Of a stretch of 64,000 bases of DNA, positions 54,015 to 64,000 are shown piece by piece. A program made the translations under genes and the position numbers. The stretch spans positions 62,001-126,000 of the forward strand of contig JAPDRN010000090.1 in NCBI GenBank assembly GCA_030247855.1, written 5' to 3'. Below the pieces are notes generated by a model. The model made no database searches. It was given only the letters and a program-made list of their open reading frames with translations, and was not told the DNA's origin. Positions within the stretch are counted from its first letter, which is position 1, and every line of letters begins with the position of its first letter. The DNA is from Knufia peltigerae (lineage: Eukaryota; Ascomycota; Eurotiomycetes; Chaetothyriales; Trichomeriaceae).

Positions 54015-54329
54015 ATCCTTAGCTCGAGCAACTCGATCCTTACAAAGAAAAAAAAACGGCATCGAGGAATTGAATCGCAGGTGGTGAATGATTGTTGTTA
54101 GGAAGGCGCCATCCACCAAAGTGAATATTCGTTGACTCGGTCCAAGATGGTTTGAAAAACTGCGTCGAAAAATTCTTCTTTCGCGACATTAACACAGAAC
54201 AATACGATCTTTGGGCGTATTAGAGATGGCCCGGACCAATACGTTTCCAATGTAAGTGTGCAAGAAGCCAGCTGCGTCTTCCCAAGCCTCAATTCGAAAC
54301 TGACCACTTGTCTCATAGCTCGGCCATGG

Positions 54330-55507
54330 TGCGTAGCAATTCCTCAAGAACGACACGGCAGCTGATCGTCGTCTCAAGGATAACCACGATGGAACTATTA
54401 GTATCCCATTGTCAGAATACACCGACCTAGTGAGTCGTTACCCATACGACTGAACGGGAGGACGGCTGATCGTTGCTTGCACAGCTTCGGTCCGAACGAG
54501 AGTACATGTCTCTTCGACAAGCCCTTGTGGCAGGTGGTTGTCCCATTGACAAAGTCAATGTCCTGATCGAGAGCAATCTTTCCTCAATCGCACCGCGCAA
54601 TCCCTCCAATACAGCTTACACGACCGTGAGCGGCGACATGGCCGGCGACGCAACAAGCAGCAGCCCATACCATCCTTCCGGATGTATGCAGATCAACCTT
54701 TCTCCTCTATCCAAAGAATTTCGTCCGAGACATCCGACACCATTTGTATCTCGTGGGTACTCACCGGTATCGAAGAGAGAATCTCTGTTCGAGTGCGAAG
54801 ATAAAGCCGTGCAGGTTCTACAAGAGGAGGTTGCAGACCATTCTGGTAATCAATATCGTACACTTCTCTTTGCCGGCTTGCCTCTATCTGTGACTCTACT
54901 GGATCTCACAGAAGTAATAAGGGGTGGCCAACTTCTTCAGATCTCCTTGCGTGATGGTGACAAGTATGCTCGAGTATCATTCTTGGATCCTGTTGCAGCT
55001 GAGAGGTTCTTGGTGCATTCTGAGCAAAACGGGATCTTCATCAAAGGACACAAAGTATGATTGATCTTGGTAATCTATGGAAACCCTTCTAACAGACAGT
55101 AGGTGAGTGTTGTGTGGAACGACCGCCAGCTGTCTCTAACGCCACACCTTGCCCATCGAACTGCGAGTGGTGCCACACGCAACTTGATGATTCGTTATTG
55201 CAAGAAGTATATGACAGACGAGTCGATTCGTGAAGATCTTGATCATATCCATAATCTTCAGATCGTCAGCATCCACCATTCCGGTCCACACTGCGTCATC
55301 TCTCTGAGCAGCGTTCAAGGCGCCACCGCCGCCAGAAGCTGCATGTACACTCGCCAGAAGTACAAGAGTGTGAGAATCGAATTCTATCCCGACGAGTGTG
55401 CACAACCGATACCAGAGTGGCAGCCCAAGGACTATCACATGAGCAAGAGTCCTTGTATTGAGATAAGAAATCGGTTCGAAGTCTTTCTTGATGATTCCGA
55501 CGAATGA
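54330..55507 (+). CDS. RRM-type RNA-binding protein (NRD1-like), 5' end unresolved
   Basis: Three exons are clear: one ending at 54429 (IPLSEYTDL), 54485-55054 and 55103-55507, joined in phase 0. The joined text SEYTDLLRSEREYMSLRQAL followed by a Gly-containing turn is the helical leader seen in fungal negative-regulator-of-differentiation (Nrd1/Msa1) type proteins. Two degenerate RRM folds follow: TLLFAGLPLSVTLLDLTEVI with ISLRDGDKYARVSFLDPVAA, and RNLMIRYCKKYMTDESIRED with VISLSSVQGATAARSC. The first exon meets an in-frame TAG just upstream (about 54332), so another exon must exist or the gene is 5'-damaged. A plausible ATG exon near 54224 (MARTNTFP before GTAAGT) does not match in phase. 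Confidence 0.68.
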
Positions 55508-56299
55508 AAAACTCCGAGGGTAAGTAGACACTAGATGAATACCAGACTGAAAGACCTTTCAAAAGCCTATTGATAGATTTGCTACGGGTGATACCATCGG
55601 CTTTGTTGAGACTGGTACTATTATTGTGTGTATCATTATGGGCGGGACGACGTCTGGGGTCTACAATACTTCTGGGTATGATGTATGGATTATGAAAGAT
55701 GCTGTGCATCCTTACCTACCCTTAGCACATGGCAAGTGTTTATCGACCCGACCAGGGTGACTACTGTGTGTCATAAGCACTCATTGTGCTTTATCCTAAG
55801 AAATCCAATTTTCTATTGTTCCTATCCAAACGTGTTGTTTCATGCTGAGGTCCCTCTTGCCTATTCCAAGCATTAGATTTTGACGTCTGGCTGCAATAGA
55901 TTAGGTGGTAGACATAATTGCGTTGACTCTTGATGTGACAGATAAATAGGAGAAGTTGATGGCAGAAACATTTCGGGGGTTGTCTTTAGAAGGAAGCAAG
56001 ACATGTTCCGTGAAGCCGCTTCATTCAAGGACTACTTGCAGATTTCCAGCGAAGAACTCAATTACATATAAACAGCTACAAATACGAACTGGTCTCCCCT
56101 CCAGTTTTCGTTGTTTTCACAGACTGCTTCTTGCCCGGCCGATTGTCGCTCATTCACTCCCTCTCTCCCACATGACTTGACTTCCTTTTCGGTCCGATTG
56201 TTGTTTTGAAAGGAAACCCCCCCGGTTTTGACGTTTGCGCGACACGCTTGCTTGCCTCGCCTCGCCCTGCCAATGCCTTGCTCTCTTTCTCTTGTCTCA
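55508..56299. other. Convergent intergenic, no feature seen
   Basis: The 790 bases between the RRM gene and the 3' end of the nitrilase-family gene have no supported coding region. Confidence 0.6.
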
Positions 56300-57370
56300 T
56301 CAAGTCCGAAGTTCATACCCATAATGCCAAGACGGACTGGCCAGGTCTTCCCTGATTTTGTAAGTCTGCTCGGCGAGGTCGACCGTCTTCATGTCGACCT
56401 CGACGATTCGCATGCCGGGGGTGCTGTCCTCGAATCCGCCCTCGACGGGGCCCACGAGGGGCAAAACGACGCGGGAGAGCCCGGCGTAGTCTTCCGCCGG
56501 GGGGCCCCCGACGTTGCAGAAGATGACGGCACAAGTATTTTCGAAGGCCCGAGTGACGAGTGCGTTCTTGAGGAATATGACGTCGACGTCGGGACCGTAC
56601 CGCCGAGCTTCTGGGGTGAGGTCGTCGCGGGTCCAGAAGGTAGGTATGATCTAGAGAGAGAGAGAAAGATAGGGTGGTCAGTTTTTGTGTACAGTCGTGT
56701 AGGTATCTACGAGAGAAAGAATCATGGGAAGGGAATTGGCTGGAGTAGAGGGGTCTAGGAAGGGAAACTGTTTTGGGGGGGGGGGAAGAAAACTGACAAT
56801 CAATCTAGCACCTTGTCTGACCAGTGCACGAAAAGCCTCGGGGAAAGCCAGGTCCCAGCAGATGACTATTCCGACGGGACCGAGCGGCGTCTCGATGACC
56901 GAGTGCGGGTTGGGAGGCGTGGTCGGTGGTCCTTCGTGAGACACGGGGCTCGCGGCGTGGTTTGGTCGGGTCGAGTCAGGGCCCGAGGTCAGTACTGTGC
57001 GTTCGGGGATCCAGAGGTTCGCCTTGGTGTATGACCCCAACAGTTCTCCGGTGTACGAGATGAACGGTGCGATGTTGAGCAGGGCCCTAGGCTTCGTCGG
57101 GGTGGTACCGTTGCTGGCGCCGGGGGCGGGGAGGTTAGGGTCGACGGTCACAATCGTGCCCGGGACGATGTTGATTTTCAATTCGCGCGCGAGATCCTGG
57201 TAGCGAGGGACGTAGGAGTAGGCCGTCTGAGCGAGTTCTGTAAACTTTGGGTCGTCCGGGACCCAGCCTGTCAGGTGGTACTCGGGCAGGACGGCGAGGG
57301 AAGCCCCTTGAGAAGCTGCATCGCGGATGTGATTTGCTGCGGCCGTGAAGTTGTGTTCTGGGTCGAGTGC
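56300..57370 (-). CDS. Carbon-nitrogen hydrolase (nitrilase superfamily), first exon unresolved
   Basis: Two minus-strand exons (57370-56798 and 56650-56300) join in phase. The nitrilase Glu-Lys-Cys triad is visible: Glu in LAVLPEYHLTGW, Lys in GSYTKANLW and Cys in VGIVICWDLAFPE. The second exon continues with IPTFWTRDDL and CNVGGPPAEDYAGLS and ends WHYGYELRT. Family members hydrolyse nitriles or amides, and many fungal ones of this form are amidases of unknown substrate. The text starts at ALDPEHNF after an AG acceptor, so a short first exon coding the usual dozen N-terminal residues (M..RIAL.Q) is missing from this model; I could not find it with confidence upstream. The frame stays open beyond, but with unlikely text. 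Confidence 0.78.
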
Positions 57371-58329
57371 CTGCCCACCATAGATGTCAGTGATGAGGTA
57401 TAGCAAGAGCTGTATCTGGGTGAGAAATGGACAGCAAATGGGAAGAACATATAGAGTGGATATTGGCAGATGGCCGCAAGCGCAATGTAAGTAAAACAGT
57501 TGCTCAGACTGTGTGGTGTGTTTCTGACTCATTGGAACGGGGTTTCCGAATTCCTTCTTGAGTATCGCAAGAGTCCAGCACGACTTTCCGACTCTACTTG
57601 GCCATCTTGGTGAGGACATATACAGAAATGCCCCATGCACTTCGTCAGGTGAGGCTGTTCCTTTGCTTTTTGAGCCAATACCTGGGTTGCGTCGAGTGTC
57701 TCGTGAGCTGGTAAACGAAGTTGGTGTTCAGCTACAAGCCACAAGAGCACTGGAACAAACTCCGTACCGTCAAGCGGCTCTTTTCGAAACACCTTCTCAC
57801 GACGAAAATTCATTGTCTTCACCCCGCTCTGTGTACTATTGCCGCAATGACAGGAATGCAACTTCGAAATCTCACCTTTGGATAAAGCTGGATCAAGGCA
57901 ACCTTGAATGTCTGATTGAAGGGTTCATAAGAGGTCGCCATTGTTGTTTGACGTGTGTTCTTTCGCCTAGTATGATAGCAGTCTCCAAGTATATCAATAA
58001 GGAGAGGTCATGGAGCGTTATGGAGGTGCGGGAGGTGCTGCAAGGCTGAGGAGGAGATCTCCGTTTGTCACGTGCAGACAAGCAAGGCTGTCAGATCTAC
58101 GGCGGAGTACAAGGTTGGGCCACATACACTTTTCGAAATTTCGACTGCGGGCCCGCACTTTTTGTCGGGCGCAAGCAAGACGAGTATTCTGTCCAAAAGT
58201 CCTACGACTGCATTGAAGACGAGGAGTGTTCATCTTCGAGCCGATTCTCTCTGAACCCGCAACATCTCTTCTTTATAATTTCCCTTCCTTCTTCTACCCC
58301 TTTCGAAACCACCGTCCTACCCACCCACA
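57371..58329. other. Divergent region, nitrilase-family / eIF3l
   Basis: This 960-base stretch should contain the nitrilase gene's first exon and both promoters. Just before the eIF3l ATG (58265-58329) it is pyrimidine-rich, as is common for highly expressed fungal genes. Confidence 0.5.
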
Positions 58330-59733
58330 ATGTCGTACCAAAACGGCAACACCATCGACGAGGACGATCAGCTTGAGGAGGAGCTCGTTCAGGACTACCG
58401 AGAACAGATCCAATACAACGAGGGTGAAGACATTGAACGAACAGAATCCCTCAGCGGCCCTGCGGACATACGTGCTCAGTTAGAGGCAGCGGCGGCCCCT
58501 CTTGAATATCAAGCGTCCCTGGAGACCAAGTTCGCTTCATACGACAACTATTGCAGTCTCTTCCACTACATCCTGAATTCCGATGGACCGGTCGACATCG
58601 AGCAACCTTCCTACTACTGGGCCTGGGACGTGATTGACGAGTTCATCTACCAGTTTGAGTCGTTCTGCAGATATCGAAACCGCGTCGCACGGACGGCACC
58701 GAACGAAGAGGAGGCACAGGTCCTCAGAGAAAACCCCAACACATGGGGTTGCTACTCGGTCCTCAACGTCCTGTACTCCCTGATCCAACGTTCTCAGATC
58801 AACGAGCAACTCGCGGCGCAGAAGCGAAATGAAGACCCAAACACCGTCGCCGGGGAGTACGGCTCACGACCACTCTACCGCATGTTGGGATACTTTTCCA
58901 TCATCGGCCTGCTGCGTGTCCACTGCTTGTTGGGCGACTTTAGCCTCGCCCTCAAGACGCTGGACGACATCGAGATGAACAAGAAGGCGATGTTTGCCCG
59001 CGTCATGGCCGCCCACCTCAACACCTACTACTACGTCGGTTTCTCGTACATGATGCTCCGTCGCTACGCCGACGCCGTCCGGATGTTCAGCCACATTCTC
59101 GTTTATGTTTCCAGGACCAAGAACTTCCAAAAGGGCAACCAACAATTCGACGCCATTGCCAAGAAGACTGAGCAAATGTACGCTCTCATCGCCATTTGCG
59201 TCTCCTTCGCCCCCACCCGTCTCGACGACACCATCCACACTGCCTTGCGCGAGAAGTACGGCGAGAAGTTTGCAAAACTCCAGCGCGGCGGTCCAGATTC
59301 TCTCCCCGTGTACAAGGAACTCTTCCAGTCTGCGTGCCCCAAGTTCATCACCCCGACTCCCCCTGACTTTGACAACCCGTCACTCAACATTGACCCCGTC
59401 GAGCACCACACCGACATCTTCATGGATGAGGTCAAGAACACCCTGTTCAACCCGACCGTAAAGTCTTACTTGAAACTCTACACCACCATGGACTTGAAGA
59501 AGCTGTCCAGCTTCCTCGAGGTCGAACCCGAGAAGCTCCGTAGCTGGCTGCTCGTCAACAAGCAGCGAAGCAGACAGATTCGCTGGACCGAAGGTGGCCT
59601 GTTGGACGGCGAGACTGTTAATGGCAGTGAACTCGACTACGCCATCGAGGGCGACTTGATCCACATCAGCGAGGCCAAGCAGGGACGGAGACTGGTCGAC
59701 TGGTACTTGAGAAATCTTGCCAGGTCTTATTAA
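58330..59733 (+). CDS. Translation initiation factor eIF3 subunit L
   Basis: A single exon of 467 residues is recognisable end to end as eIF3l: an acidic N-terminus, YWAWDVIDEFIYQFESFCRY, NTWGCYSVLNVLYSLIQRSQ, RPLYRMLGYFSIIGLLRVHC, KTLDDIEMN, YYYVGFSYMMLRRYADAVRM and a C-terminal PCI domain with LKKLSSFLEVEPEKLRSWLL. It is a non-core subunit of the eIF3 complex that binds the 40S ribosome in the cytoplasm. Length is close to that of other filamentous fungal orthologues. The start ATG follows a pyrimidine-rich leader and a good context (CACAATG). Confidence 0.95.
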   Translation: MSYQNGNTIDEDDQLEEELVQDYREQIQYNEGEDIERTESLSGPADIRAQLEAAAAPLEYQASLETKFASYDNYCSLFHYILNSDGPVDIEQPSYYWAWDVIDEFIYQFESFCRYRNRVARTAPNEEEAQVLRENPNTWGCYSVLNVLYSLIQRSQINEQLAAQKRNEDPNTVAGEYGSRPLYRMLGYFSIIGLLRVHCLLGDFSLALKTLDDIEMNKKAMFARVMAAHLNTYYYVGFSYMMLRRYADAVRMFSHILVYVSRTKNFQKGNQQFDAIAKKTEQMYALIAICVSFAPTRLDDTIHTALREKYGEKFAKLQRGGPDSLPVYKELFQSACPKFITPTPPDFDNPSLNIDPVEHHTDIFMDEVKNTLFNPTVKSYLKLYTTMDLKKLSSFLEVEPEKLRSWLLVNKQRSRQIRWTEGGLLDGETVNGSELDYAIEGDLIHISEAKQGRRLVDWYLRNLARSY

Positions 59734-60419
59734 GTCTGAGCTCGAGTTTGAGTTCAATGAAGCATTGTGACCTTTATTTGTCAGGACAAGGGAAGAAGAG
59801 GTTATGACTTGCATGCGAGTGAAATGTGCCTGAATGGACTCGGTCTTGTGCCGACATGGGGGAAATTCAGGAACTCAAAAAAGGAAAATCGTGAGCCCAA
59901 TACGCGCATCACAAGGTTTCAATATCCATTATGCGTGTCCCTCTCTCAAGAGGGAGACTTGCCTGGATTCTTTGAGCCCCGCCGAGGGGGTTGAACGAAA
60001 GGAGAAGAGTAAAGGAAAGCGAGAGCCAAGGACCCAGCAAACGTGCCAGAAATGACGAGGTGTGTCGGACGAGAGAATATCGCACATCCAATGTACTTTC
60101 ACGGCTGCTTGGCCGGCTATGTCTCGTATCTAGACAAGCTTGCGAGCACTGCGCATCGGGCGAGTGCTTCCGAGCTAAGATGTAGAAGGACAGACAGAAA
60201 AAAAAAGTTTCAAGAAACGTTAGAGATAGATGATATTTTCAGTCCAAGAACTGTTCTCTTATACCTAGGTAGTTTTGTGACCACTGTTGCAAAACGCCAA
60301 AGTCATGCCATGCCATGCGGCCACCCGTCCAGCTTGTGTGTCTCCCACTCAGCGCCAAAGTTCCGATGCTCGTCATGGCAAGTGAAAGCTGTTGATACGA
60401 GTACTCGAACGAATCACGA
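59734..60419. other. Convergent intergenic, no feature seen
   Basis: The 686 bases between the 3' ends of eIF3l and Paf1 hold only short chance frames. Confidence 0.65.
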
Positions 60420-62060
60420 CTAGTCATCGTGCATTGCGTCCTCGTCGTCGTCCTCATCCTCGTCGGCAACGGCATCCCTGCGCCCGTTCACCGGCGGCGG
60501 CGGCGTATTCCTGTCATCGTCCCTGTCCCTGTGTCGAATACCGTTCGAAGTGCTAACCTCCATATCCTCTGCGTCCTGCACCTCGGCCATGCTGACATCC
60601 TGTGCACCCGCGTGGAGCTCTCCTTGCTCCTCGAGGATTTCATCTGCGCGCGCGGCCTCTGCGGCGGCTTCTCCGGCACGCAGAATCTCAGCATACTCGT
60701 CCGCAAAGGCGTCGTCGTAGTCGCCGCGGAACTGATACCGGCTCACCTTCTCGGCGGGCCCGGGCTCGCCGAACATGACCATCAGCTGGTCGGGGACGGG
60801 CAGTTCTTCGTCGTCTTCGTCGTGCATTCGGGTCGCCTTGTTCAGATTCGCCCTGTCGGCCTTCATCCTCACGCGCTCGATGATGGGGTAGTAGTACGCC
60901 GCGTTGCCCTGTTTGTGAAGCCTCGAGTCGGGCTGCAGTTTGTCCTGGCTGATGAGCGAAACGGCCATGATGCGTCGGGGATCCACCGTGTTTTGCGTCG
61001 CAGAAGTGTACACGCGCACCCGCTCAAAGGGAAGGCGCTGCGAACCGTCGGCAGACTCTTCGAGGAGAGGAGCGTACAAGCTGGGATCATCCTTGGCAGG
61101 GTTGCTGTCGTCGAAAATCTTGCGCAGGCGCGAAGTAGAGTCTGGCTGTTTGGGGATGTTGAGTGACCACATGTACGGCTCTTGACCGGGGTCCTCGTAC
61201 AGCTCGGGATGTTCGTCAAAGGCCTTCTTTTTGGCACGCCATTTGGCGATCTCTGCCGTGTTCTCGGTACTCATCAGCAGACCAAGGTCGATGCGGTCGT
61301 CGCGCCGGCCACGAACAGGTGGCAACGGCGGTTTTTCGAACTTCAAAGCCCACCAGTTGCTCGCCAGATCCGTGGTCGCGTCGAGGTCGGGTAGGATAGG
61401 GTAGTATTCGACGGGTTTGAGACGCGGGTTGTCAGGGTGGACCGGATTATTCCACGCTTCACGCTCTTGCGCAGTTATCGGGTTCGCCTTGGCTTCAGGC
61501 GGGTTATAGGGTATGCTATCTGGGTAGGCGAGGTCGAAGCCTTTCTGGATGTGTCGTTTAATGTTCTCTGGATCGTCGCGAACCACCGGCGGTGGAACTG
61601 GTTTGGTCTCGGGTTTTCGTGCTCGAGCGGTCGATCGCATCAAGGGATCATTGGCTCGTGCCATTTGTGAGGCGGTCATGTATTGTGTTTTTCGAAGGAA
61701 GGAAACGTTGTTCTTTGCACCTTGACTCTTGAGCTGATCGTAGGATAGCATGAGTGCGTGGTCCGCAGGATCAAGGACTGGTTGTATCTCTGGAGCCATG
61801 ATCGCACTTTCGTCGCCCAGGAAGTAACCTGGTACACCGACCATGTCTATAGGCATGCCTCCTTCTGCGTCCACCTCAATGTTTGGTTCTTCTCGTTTTG
61901 CAAGGGCGGAGGCATATCCCGTTGTCAGGTATTGTGCGAGACCACCAGTGTCGATGTCGAGAAGCTTTGGGGCCATCGGCGGGGGAGGGAGGTCATTCCG
62001 ATATCGTATCGAAACGACCAAGTCCTGTTTGAAGGCCTTTGCATCGCCGGACGTCGCCAT
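60420..62060 (-). CDS. PAF1: RNA polymerase II-associated factor Paf1
   Basis: A single frame of 546 residues begins with QDLVVSIRYRNDLPPPPMAP, the conserved Paf1 N-terminal box, followed by LLDIDTGGLAQYLTTGYASA, FLRKTQYMTASQ and HIQKGFDLA, all characteristic of Paf1. The C-terminal 100 residues are rich in Asp and Glu (DEDEDDDEDAMHDD at the end), as in orthologues. It is a core subunit of the nuclear PAF1 complex, which travels with RNA polymerase II and supports histone H2B ubiquitylation and H3K4/K36 methylation. Very long antisense open frames over this gene are composition shadows. It is divergent from the cytochrome c heme lyase gene. Confidence 0.94.
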   Translation of the reverse strand: MATSGDAKAFKQDLVVSIRYRNDLPPPPMAPKLLDIDTGGLAQYLTTGYASALAKREEPNIEVDAEGGMPIDMVGVPGYFLGDESAIMAPEIQPVLDPADHALMLSYDQLKSQGAKNNVSFLRKTQYMTASQMARANDPLMRSTARARKPETKPVPPPVVRDDPENIKRHIQKGFDLAYPDSIPYNPPEAKANPITAQEREAWNNPVHPDNPRLKPVEYYPILPDLDATTDLASNWWALKFEKPPLPPVRGRRDDRIDLGLLMSTENTAEIAKWRAKKKAFDEHPELYEDPGQEPYMWSLNIPKQPDSTSRLRKIFDDSNPAKDDPSLYAPLLEESADGSQRLPFERVRVYTSATQNTVDPRRIMAVSLISQDKLQPDSRLHKQGNAAYYYPIIERVRMKADRANLNKATRMHDEDDEELPVPDQLMVMFGEPGPAEKVSRYQFRGDYDDAFADEYAEILRAGEAAAEAARADEILEEQGELHAGAQDVSMAEVQDAEDMEVSTSNGIRHRDRDDDRNTPPPPVNGRRDAVADEDEDDDEDAMHDD

Positions 62061-62478
62061 CTTGACACGAGGTGGTGGTCAATATCAATATTGTAGAAAT
62101 GTCTCTGGCGACGCGCGCAAGTGGAATGGCGGAGTGGCAGACGACCGAGTAAAAGTTCGAAGAGAGACAACTTGTATGCTCAAGGTAGATTCATCGTGAC
62201 AGGATCAAACGTGATGGTCTGGACAGTCTCGTGGAAAGTATTGTCGACCTCCGAGCCTTGGATGTTATGGGCGTTCAGAGTGAAATATAGTGCAAAGATG
62301 CGGGTCTTCGGCCTGCGGAAAATCACATCCATCCAAAGACGAACTACTATTAGTAGAAGAATGTAAAAGTACCGCATCATTTCTCGTCTTCACTTTTTTG
62401 CCTCTTTCGACTCTTCACGACCATTCCTACTCGTCATTTGATCTCCGTCATTGAATTAAACAATCGCGACCAGAAGCA
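62061..62478. promoter_or_regulatory. Shared divergent promoter, Paf1 / heme lyase
   Basis: The 418 bases between two start codons have a pyrimidine-rich leader near 62385-62460 on the heme lyase side. No gene was seen. Confidence 0.5.
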
Positions 62479-63614
62479 ATGGGCTGGTTTTGGGCAGACT
62501 CTCCAAGGTCAAATCCTGCAGTCGTTGCACCATCGAGTGCATCATCACCTCCGGTCAGTTCCAGTTCCATCCCAGCCGCAAGGCTTTTGATAATGACCCT
62601 CATTGACATTCTTCACAGCCGTCATGTCCTATGCATAAACCTTCAGAATCAAACGCCGCTCCATTCCCCCCTAGACAAGATGCTCCTCGATCAATACCCT
62701 CCTCTTGCCCCGTCAGCCGGGATCCGAATCATCCACTTCTACACTCGCTACAACCTCAGTCCTCCTCACCATCCACGACCGAAGCCCAGCATACAACCTC
62801 CTCGACCTCTTCAACACTATCCAAGCTCAACCCTCTAAACTATATGCCGTCACTCAGTAACGCCCGGCCGACGGATTCACCCCAGTCCGTCTCCCTCCCG
62901 CTCGACCGGGAAACCTCGACCATCCCACGTGCCGATAACGACGAAAATTGGGAATACCCGTCGCCCCAGCAAATGTACAACGCCATGCTCCGCAAAGGCT
63001 ACACGGACACTCCCGCCGAACACGTCGAGTCCATGGTCGCCGTGCACAACTTCCTGAACGAAGGCGCCTGGCGTGAAATCGAAGAGTGGGAGCGAATCTT
63101 CGCCCCGGGGCTCAGCCACGGATGGGAAATCTGTTCGAAAGGTGAAAAGGGTATCGCATTCGAAAGAGCGAAACAGGAATTCCTCGCCGCCCGCAGAGAA
63201 GCGTTGGGGCTTCCAGCGAACCAGGAAGAAGAACAGCGCAAGCCCAAACTCGTCCGCTTCCAAGGTCGGCCGAAGGAGCCTTCTCCCAAGGCCCGCATGC
63301 TCGGCATGATGGGGATGATCATGCCGGAGAAGTTTGGCGGAGAACCACCATTCGACCGCCACGACTGGTACGTCGCGAGAAAGAACCCGGACGGGACGGT
63401 CACCGAGGTGCGGTACGTCATCGACTACTACAGCGGAGGTGTACAGGCGACAGGGGAGCCCGTGTTCTATCTTGACATCAGACCTGCACTCGACACGCCG
63501 ACTGCGGCAGTGGAGAGAGCCATGCGGTGGGGTGGCGACATATGGCACCGAGCCAGCGGCGCTTCGGCCAGAGAAGCTGCGAAAAGGGATGCGGAAAACA
63601 ACAACAGAGGTTGA
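62479..63614 (+). CDS. CYC3: Cytochrome c heme lyase (holocytochrome c synthase)
   Basis: Two exons (62479-62553, 62619-63614) join in phase 0 to 356 residues. The first exon gives MGWFWADSP, the usual N-terminus of fungal heme lyases. The second begins PSCPMHK, the CP-type heme-regulatory motif of the family. Later conserved blocks are WEYPSPQQMYNAMLRKG, VAVHNFLNEGAWREIEEWE (with the His that binds heme), FQGRPKEPSPKARML, PFDRHDWYVAR and VRYVIDYYSGG, ending DIRPALDTPTAAVERAM. The enzyme attaches heme to apocytochrome c in the mitochondrial intermembrane space. The intron was chosen because unspliced reading in either frame breaks the CPMH block from the ATG. Confidence 0.94.
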
Positions 63615-64000
63615 GAGAGCGCGTCCGTCTTGTTGATTATGCGAGTTTTATAATGATGTCCGACGAAATTTGGGTAGCGTCCGGGGGTTGGAAAATGCCG
63701 GTGTGAAGACCCTTTTATCTTTCGCAAGCGTTGATTCCGGCAAGGTGCTTGATGGAAAAGCATGTGGATCGAAAAGAGAAAGACTGGCGAAAGTTCCTGA
63801 CAAGATGTTCCTGGATTGGTACTGGTATGCCGGAGCCGACCGACTTTTGTCCTTCTCAAAAATGTCGATGTTGATGTTGATGACCAAACGAGGTTTCGAA
63901 TTATTTTCGAGTCTTTGGTAATATTGGCGAGAAAGTCCTCTGGACTATTGCAGTGACGATTCCGGGTGTTTCTCAGTGGCTCGATGAGCCTTGGTCTGTT
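63615..64000. other. 3' flank, no feature seen
   Basis: This is downstream of the heme lyase gene; short frames on both strands show no family features. A gene beyond the right edge cannot be judged. Confidence 0.6.

Noticed and set aside
60429..61166. 245-codon frame antisense to Paf1
   Set aside because: Produced by the GC-rich acidic codons of Paf1 on the other strand; no domain.
62877..63548. 223-codon frame antisense to cytochrome c heme lyase
   Set aside because: Shadow of a strongly conserved gene on the plus strand.
1..64000. CRISPR arrays, tRNA and rRNA genes
   Set aside because: No regularly spaced repeats, and no cloverleaf or rRNA text was noticed by eye; a tRNA scan could still find one.

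Overview
The window is nuclear DNA of a filamentous ascomycete (Pezizomycotina). The evidence is short GT-AG introns of about 50-150 bp (plus one GC-AG intron), Zn2Cys6 regulators with fungal transcription-factor middle regions, an Rds1-type secreted ferritin-like protein, many sugar transporters and oxidoreductases, and housekeeping genes in recognisable fungal form (eIF3l, Paf1, cytochrome c heme lyase, mitochondrial bS21m). The mix of expanded dehydrogenases and sugar transporters would suit a black-yeast-like Eurotiomycete (Chaetothyriales), but that placement is only a guess. Gene models were built by eye; where stated, intron boundaries were checked by codon-phase arithmetic.

Layout. 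Positions 1-6.7 kb hold no gene I can support and are rich in a dispersed TACGAGTAC-type motif. From 6.7 to 13.1 kb lies a small beta-oxidation neighbourhood: a damaged Zn2Cys6 regulator, an intact dienoyl-CoA isomerase, and two gene remains (an enoyl-CoA isomerase on the minus strand and an acyl-CoA dehydrogenase tail on the plus strand) that are both cut off at their 5' ends, facing away from each other.

From 13.9 to 38.3 kb is a long run of carbohydrate/polyol-type genes: an MFS sugar transporter, an SDR, a VOC/glyoxalase protein, an aldo-keto reductase, a Zn2Cys6 regulator divergent from a zinc alcohol dehydrogenase, a sorbitol/xylitol-type dehydrogenase, a Baeyer-Villiger-type flavin monooxygenase divergent from a transketolase/dihydroxyacetone-synthase-like enzyme, an L-rhamnose-1-dehydrogenase-like SDR, an NAD-dependent epimerase-family protein, and a second sugar transporter carrying two frameshifts. 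An Rds1-like protein and another Zn2Cys6 regulator follow. This run is the best candidate for an undescribed catabolic cluster: uptake, oxidation/reduction of sugars or polyols, C2/C3 transfer, and one or two local regulators.

From 42.4 to 44.8 kb is a patch of decayed genes (an internally deleted SDR, a possible lipocalin-like fragment and an acetate-transporter pseudogene with an in-frame stop). From 45.2 kb to the end the content is conserved and housekeeping: an unusual photolyase, a RING-like protein, bS21m, a Cdc25/rhodanese-type phosphatase, a MYND protein, an RRM protein, a nitrilase-family hydrolase, eIF3l, Paf1 and cytochrome c heme lyase. The contrast between a decayed accessory left two thirds and an intact right third is the main large-scale structure.
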